DNA of 64,000 nucleotides from Luteolibacter yonseiensis. Lineage in GTDB: Bacteria; Verrucomicrobiota; Verrucomicrobiia; Verrucomicrobiales; Akkermansiaceae. Numbering within the stretch: the first letter of the stretch is position 1; each line of letters opens with the position of its first letter. The DNA lies in assembly GCF_016595465.1 (NCBI RefSeq), contig NZ_JAENIK010000012.1, positions 62,001-126,000 of the forward strand, in the 5' to 3' direction. Shown in pieces: positions 61,223 to 64,000 of the stretch. Position numbers and translations under genes: made by a program. The notes under the pieces were generated by a model. That model saw only the letters and a list, made by a program, of their open reading frames with translations, had not been told where the DNA came from and searched no databases.

Positions 61223-62422
61223 TCAACGTCTCTTTTTCCCACCGCCGCCGACCTTCTTGCGGCGGACTGGCTTGATCGGGGAATCGTCGAGCAGCGCGGT
61301 GTAGATGTAGTTGAAGTTTTCCAACTTCCGGCGCGGGATTTCCTTATCGATGAAAATTTCCACGGACTTCGCGTAATCCAGTTCGTCCGCGGTGAGAATG
61401 GTGAACGCGTCGCCCTCGGCGGACGCGCGGCCGGTCCGGCCGATGCGGTGGACGTAGTCCTCGGCATTTTCCGGGACGCGGTAGTTGATGACGTGGGAGA
61501 CGCCGGAAATGTCAATGCCGCGGGCGGCCACATCGGTGGCGACGAGGATCTCGTAGTCTCCGGCCTTGAATCCTGCGAGGGCTTTCATGCGGTCCACCTG
61601 GTTGATGTCCGAGTGCATGGCGGCGACCTTCGGCTGGCCGGTGGACTTGATGAGCTGGGTGAGCTGGTCCGCTTCCTTGCGGGTGCGGGTGAAGATCATG
61701 ACCGAGTGGTATTCGGTCTGTTTGAGGAGGTCGAGCAGCAGCTCGTCCCGCTGGTCCATGGCCACGGGGTAGAACGCGTGGGTGACGCTCGTCGGGATGG
61801 AGGTGCGGGCGATCTCGATGCTCTGGGGATCCGTGAGGCACCACTGGGCGAAGGTCTGGATGGCCGGTGGCATGGTGGCCGAGAAAAACAGCGTCTGGCG
61901 GCCTTCCCACGGGCAGAGATTGACGATTTTCCGCACCTGCGGGAGGAATCCCATGTCCAGCATGCGGTCCACCTCGTCCAGGATCAGCACCTTGATCTCA
62001 CCGAAACGCATCGTGGTGCGGTAGAAATGGTCCACGAGGCGGCCCGGGGTGGCGACGACGATATCGGCACCGGCGGCGAGCGCTTCTGACTGGGCTCCAA
62101 GGCCGACGCCGCCGTAGAGCAGGGCGACCTTCATGCCGGTGTGCTTGCCGTATTTTTCAAATTGTTCGGCGACCTGGTGGGCCAGTTCGCGCGTGGGTTC
62201 GAGCACGAGAATCTGCGGTTTTCCCATCTTTTCCACTTTGGAAAGGGAGGGCAGCGCGAACGCCGCCGTCTTGCCGGTTCCCGTCTGGGACGCGCCGATG
62301 ACGTCTTTCCCCTCGAGAATAATCGGAATCGCCTGCGCCTGAATCGGTGTAGGTGTGGTGTAACCGGATTGCTCGATGGCTTCCAGAACGGCTGCGGAGA
62401 GCCCAAGTGTGTCAAATCCCAT
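61223..62422 (-). CDS. DEAD-box RNA helicase, RhlE-like
   Basis: 399 residues with all DEAD-box motifs: Q motif GYTTPTPIQAQAIPIILEGK, GASQTGTGKTAAFALPSL (I), VLEPTRELAHQ (Ia), ATPGRLVDHF (Ib), LILDEVDRMLDMGF (II, here DEVD), FFSATMP (III), VATDVAARGIDISGVSHVIN (V) and HRIGRTGRASAEG (VI). The C-terminus is a short lysine-rich tail (RRKKVGGGGKKRR). Motif II is DEVD instead of DEAD. Such helicases unwind short RNA duplexes in ribosome assembly or mRNA turnover. It is divergent from the WXG100-like operon. Confidence 0.94.
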   Translation of the reverse strand: MGFDTLGLSAAVLEAIEQSGYTTPTPIQAQAIPIILEGKDVIGASQTGTGKTAAFALPSLSKVEKMGKPQILVLEPTRELAHQVAEQFEKYGKHTGMKVALLYGGVGLGAQSEALAAGADIVVATPGRLVDHFYRTTMRFGEIKVLILDEVDRMLDMGFLPQVRKIVNLCPWEGRQTLFFSATMPPAIQTFAQWCLTDPQSIEIARTSIPTSVTHAFYPVAMDQRDELLLDLLKQTEYHSVMIFTRTRKEADQLTQLIKSTGQPKVAAMHSDINQVDRMKALAGFKAGDYEILVATDVAARGIDISGVSHVINYRVPENAEDYVHRIGRTGRASAEGDAFTILTADELDYAKSVEIFIDKEIPRRKLENFNYIYTALLDDSPIKPVRRKKVGGGGKKRR

Positions 62423-62460
62423 GCGGCGGCCTAGGTAATGGGCCGCGCCTTCCGGGTCAA

Positions 62461-62491
62461 GATGCGATTCTCACGTGAAAAATCACGCATC
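62461..62491. promoter_or_regulatory. palindromic site between the helicase and WXG100 operon
   Basis: GATGCG (62461-62466) mirrors CGCATC (62486-62491) about a central CACGTG, giving an imperfect 31-base dyad. A further GCGGCC/GGCCGC pair lies at 62426-62446. The site could bind a regulator for either divergent transcript. Confidence 0.4.
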
Positions 62492-62583
62492 GGCCCGAAA
62501 ATTGTAAAGGAATGGAAAATGCGGTTGGCACCATGCGCGAAAAGGTCTGTTATTCATGGAGAAGGTCAACCTCCCCGAATCCC

Positions 62584-62856
62584 ATGTCACAGGCCATCAT
62601 CGACCCCGAGGAAGTCCGGCGTTTCGCCGCGGAGCTGAAGCGCTTCAACGGCGACCTGCGCGAGCGAACCGGCTCGCTGATGGCCCGCTTCACCGCGCTT
62701 GGCGACACCTGGCAGGATCAGGAACAGGAAAAATTCTCCGCCGAGTTCATCCAGCTCATGAAGACATTGAAATCATTTCTGGAGCTCTCCGACCGGCACA
62801 CCCCCTACCTCCTGCGCAAGGCGGAACGCATCCAGCAGTACCTCGACCAGCGCTGA
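62584..62856 (+). CDS. WXG100-like (ESAT-6 family) protein
   Basis: The ATG at 62584 gives 90 residues, the ESAT-6/WXG100 size. Two helices, DPEEVRRFAAELKRFNGDLR with RERTGSLMARFTALG, and FSAEFIQLMKTLKSFLELSD with LLRKAERIQQYLDQR, are joined by a turn at DTWQDQEQEKF, where WQD stands in place of the WxG. No signal peptide, as expected for type VII substrates. In Gram-positives such proteins are secreted by ESX/T7SS through an FtsK/SpoIIIE ATPase. The following three genes are closely packed in the same direction, which makes a secretion-type operon likely. Confidence 0.8.
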   Translation: MSQAIIDPEEVRRFAAELKRFNGDLRERTGSLMARFTALGDTWQDQEQEKFSAEFIQLMKTLKSFLELSDRHTPYLLRKAERIQQYLDQR

Positions 62857-62864
62857 ATCCCCCG

Positions 62865-63389
62865 ATGTCCGACCAAGTCCAGATTTCCTCCATTGACGCG
62901 CTCGAAGCGTTCCGGGCGGATCTGATCCAATACATCGCCAAGGCGCGCGTCGCTCTGGAGGACATGGAGGGCGACGTCCGCCGGACACGGACATGGCTGG
63001 ATACCGACCGCACGCAATACTGGGGAGGGCAGATGAAATTGTGGACCAAGAACCTCCATCAGGCCGAAGAGGAGCTCTACAGCGCGAATCTGACAAATCC
63101 CCAGGCCAGCAACGCGTTTCAGAAAATGGCGGTGCTCAAGGCACGCCGGAAAGTCGAGGATGCGGAGGAGAAGCTGCGCGTGCTCAAGAAGTGGCGGCAG
63201 ACGTTCGAAAACCGGGCCACGCCCCTGCTGCGCCAGTTGGATCCCATGTTCTTCCTCGTCGGCCAGCAACTGCCGAAGGGAGTGCATTCTTTGGGCGAGT
63301 CGATCAAGGCCCTTCAGGCCTATGCCGAGAAAGCCGCTCCGGCGCCGTCTTCCGCCCCGGCTCCGCCCGAACAAGGAGGTGGACCATGA
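62865..63389 (+). CDS. coiled-coil protein of the WXG100 operon
   Basis: From ATG 62865, 174 residues with no signal peptide and no known domain by eye. The protein is almost entirely helical: LEAFRADLIQYIAKARVALE, QMKLWTKNLHQAEEELYSAN, VLKARRKVEDAEEKLRVLKK, and a C-terminal AEKAAPAPSSAPAPPEQGGG tail of Ala/Pro. The N-terminal 60 residues (DMEGDVRRTRTWLDTDRTQY) could pack like a WXG or LXG helical hairpin. It lies eight bases after the WXG gene and overlaps the next start by ATGA. Confidence 0.8.
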   Translation: MSDQVQISSIDALEAFRADLIQYIAKARVALEDMEGDVRRTRTWLDTDRTQYWGGQMKLWTKNLHQAEEELYSANLTNPQASNAFQKMAVLKARRKVEDAEEKLRVLKKWRQTFENRATPLLRQLDPMFFLVGQQLPKGVHSLGESIKALQAYAEKAAPAPSSAPAPPEQGGGP

Positions 63390-63598
63390 GCATGTCCGGC
63401 AGCAAGGGCCTGCTCACGCTGGCCACACGCAATCTTCAGGCCCGCTGGGAAGAGACCCGTTTCTCGTGGCGGGACCGCAAGGCCCGGGAGTTCGAGGAAT
63501 TGTATCTTGAAGAGCTGATGACGAGTGTGAATTCCGCGCTCCGCGTCATCGACGAACTCGATAAATTGTTAGAGAAAGTTCATGCAGACTGCGAGTGA
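63386..63598 (+). CDS. small helical protein of the WXG100 operon
   Basis: A 70-residue product preceded by a strong ribosome site (AAGGAGGT at 63373-63380, five bases before the ATG), rare for this window. It starts MSMSGSKGLLTLATRNLQAR and continues as an amphipathic helix WRDRKAREFEELYLEELMTS and VIDELDKLLEKVHADCE. It overlaps the previous gene by four bases and the next by seventeen, so the cluster is translationally coupled. Function unknown; size fits a second WXG-like partner or adaptor. Confidence 0.75.
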   Translation: MSMSGSKGLLTLATRNLQARWEETRFSWRDRKAREFEELYLEELMTSVNSALRVIDELDKLLEKVHADCE

Positions 63599-64000
63599 AT
63601 CCATCGCCTTTGGTGCCGTGCGGGCGCAGCTCGGGCTCCTTGAATCCGCCATCGCCGCCGTGACGGAAAGCGAGCGGGAACTGATCAGGAACCGGGCGGA
63701 ACGCCATACCACCGTGCGCCGGGAGATCATCCGGCGTGAGGAGGGTGACGCCGGAAAGGCCGAGTCCCGGTTGCGGGAACTCGCGTCCCAACGGACGCAC
63801 GACCTCGAACTGGAGGATGCGGCATACGAAACACGCAAGCTGCGGATCCAAACCGCCTACCATGCCGGCCGCTCGTCGTTGTCAGACAAAACGCAAGGCG
63901 CGAAGGACCGCCGAATCGGCCAGGTGCATGGCACCATCATGCGCAACAGGCAGGCCCGCGAGCAGGAACTCGCGGAAGCCAAAGAAGCGCACCTGTCATT
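63582..64000 (+). CDS. coiled-coil protein, 3' partial, probably the large component of the WXG100 operon
   Basis: The ATG at 63582 opens a frame that stays open to the window end (139 codons and two bases). It starts MQTASESIAFGAVRAQLGLL and is a charged coiled coil rich in Arg and Glu: TESERELIRNRAERHTTVRR, RLRELASQRTHDLELEDAAY, AREQELAEAKEAHL. No catalytic motif is visible yet. In other WXG operons the next gene is an FtsK/SpoIIIE ATPase; a coiled-coil N-terminus before such an ATPase would be compatible, but this cannot be seen here. Confidence 0.75.
   Translation, partial: MQTASESIAFGAVRAQLGLLESAIAAVTESERELIRNRAERHTTVRREIIRREEGDAGKAESRLRELASQRTHDLELEDAAYETRKLRIQTAYHAGRSSLSDKTQGAKDRRIGQVHGTIMRNRQAREQELAEAKEAHLS

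Overview
The window looks like a chromosomal segment of a Verrucomicrobia bacterium close to Luteolibacter/Verrucomicrobiaceae. This is an inference from gene content: an exosortase with a PEP-CTERM-like substrate, T5SS/PEP-CTERM-type repeat proteins, an autotransporter-type beta-strand repeat protein, a Planctomycete-type cytochrome c/WD40 protein, two DUF5069 proteins, a GH76 enzyme, a XylR/AraC sugar regulator and many small lipoproteins. GC is high (roughly 60 percent by eye), Shine-Dalgarno sequences are mostly weak, and I see no rRNA, CRISPR, transposase or phage module. One tRNA (Ser, UGA) is present.

Layout. 1-9.3 kb: exopolysaccharide locus with GT4 (cut by the window edge), GT4, WcaF-like acetyltransferase, GT2, WecG/TagA-type GT, a polyprenyl-phosphate sugar transferase, an exosortase and a membrane-anchored TPR-like protein. 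A sigma-54-like site lies upstream of the sugar transferase and a long hairpin upstream of the exosortase. 9.3-12.6 kb: leftward genes for DUF2459, PpnP, rhodanese, tandem FKBP and a zinc-ribbon membrane protein, then a small protein and uvrB. 15-25 kb: GH76, RimK-like ligase, UDP-glucose pyrophosphorylase, HAD phosphatase, bioF, a D,D-carboxypeptidase-like lipoprotein and a NAGPA-type protein. 25-28.6 kb: an ArsR-methyltransferase fusion (SahR-like) divergent from metK-ahcY, a self-contained S-adenosylmethionine cycle unit.

29-35 kb: leuB, khpA-like KH protein, DUF805, an orphan OppD/DppD ATPase coupled to gluconokinase, and a divergent dehydrogenase pair. The last three enzymes together resemble the L-idonate/5-ketogluconate route. 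34.8-44.7 kb: a T5SS/PEP-CTERM-type repeat protein, a cNMP-binding/thioredoxin-reductase-like fusion lacking the redox cysteines, a 1008-residue beta-repeat protein, and a NarL-type two-component pair whose kinase has a discoidin-like sensor region. 45-49 kb: XylR-like regulator and a large DUF4965/glutaminase-type secreted protein, followed by a 700-base repeat-rich spacer.

49.6-64 kb: pstS, an efp-like gene with an atypical PPR loop, DUF5069, aldo/keto reductase, tRNA-Ser, cytochrome c/WD40 protein, a BlaI/unknown/M56-peptidase regulatory operon, TetR, lipB-ruvC, a ParE/antitoxin pair and a DEAD-box helicase. At the right edge is an operon starting with a WXG100-like protein followed by three coiled-coil-rich proteins, the last running off the window. 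This last operon, a possible type VII-like system in a diderm, is the strongest candidate for an undescribed system.
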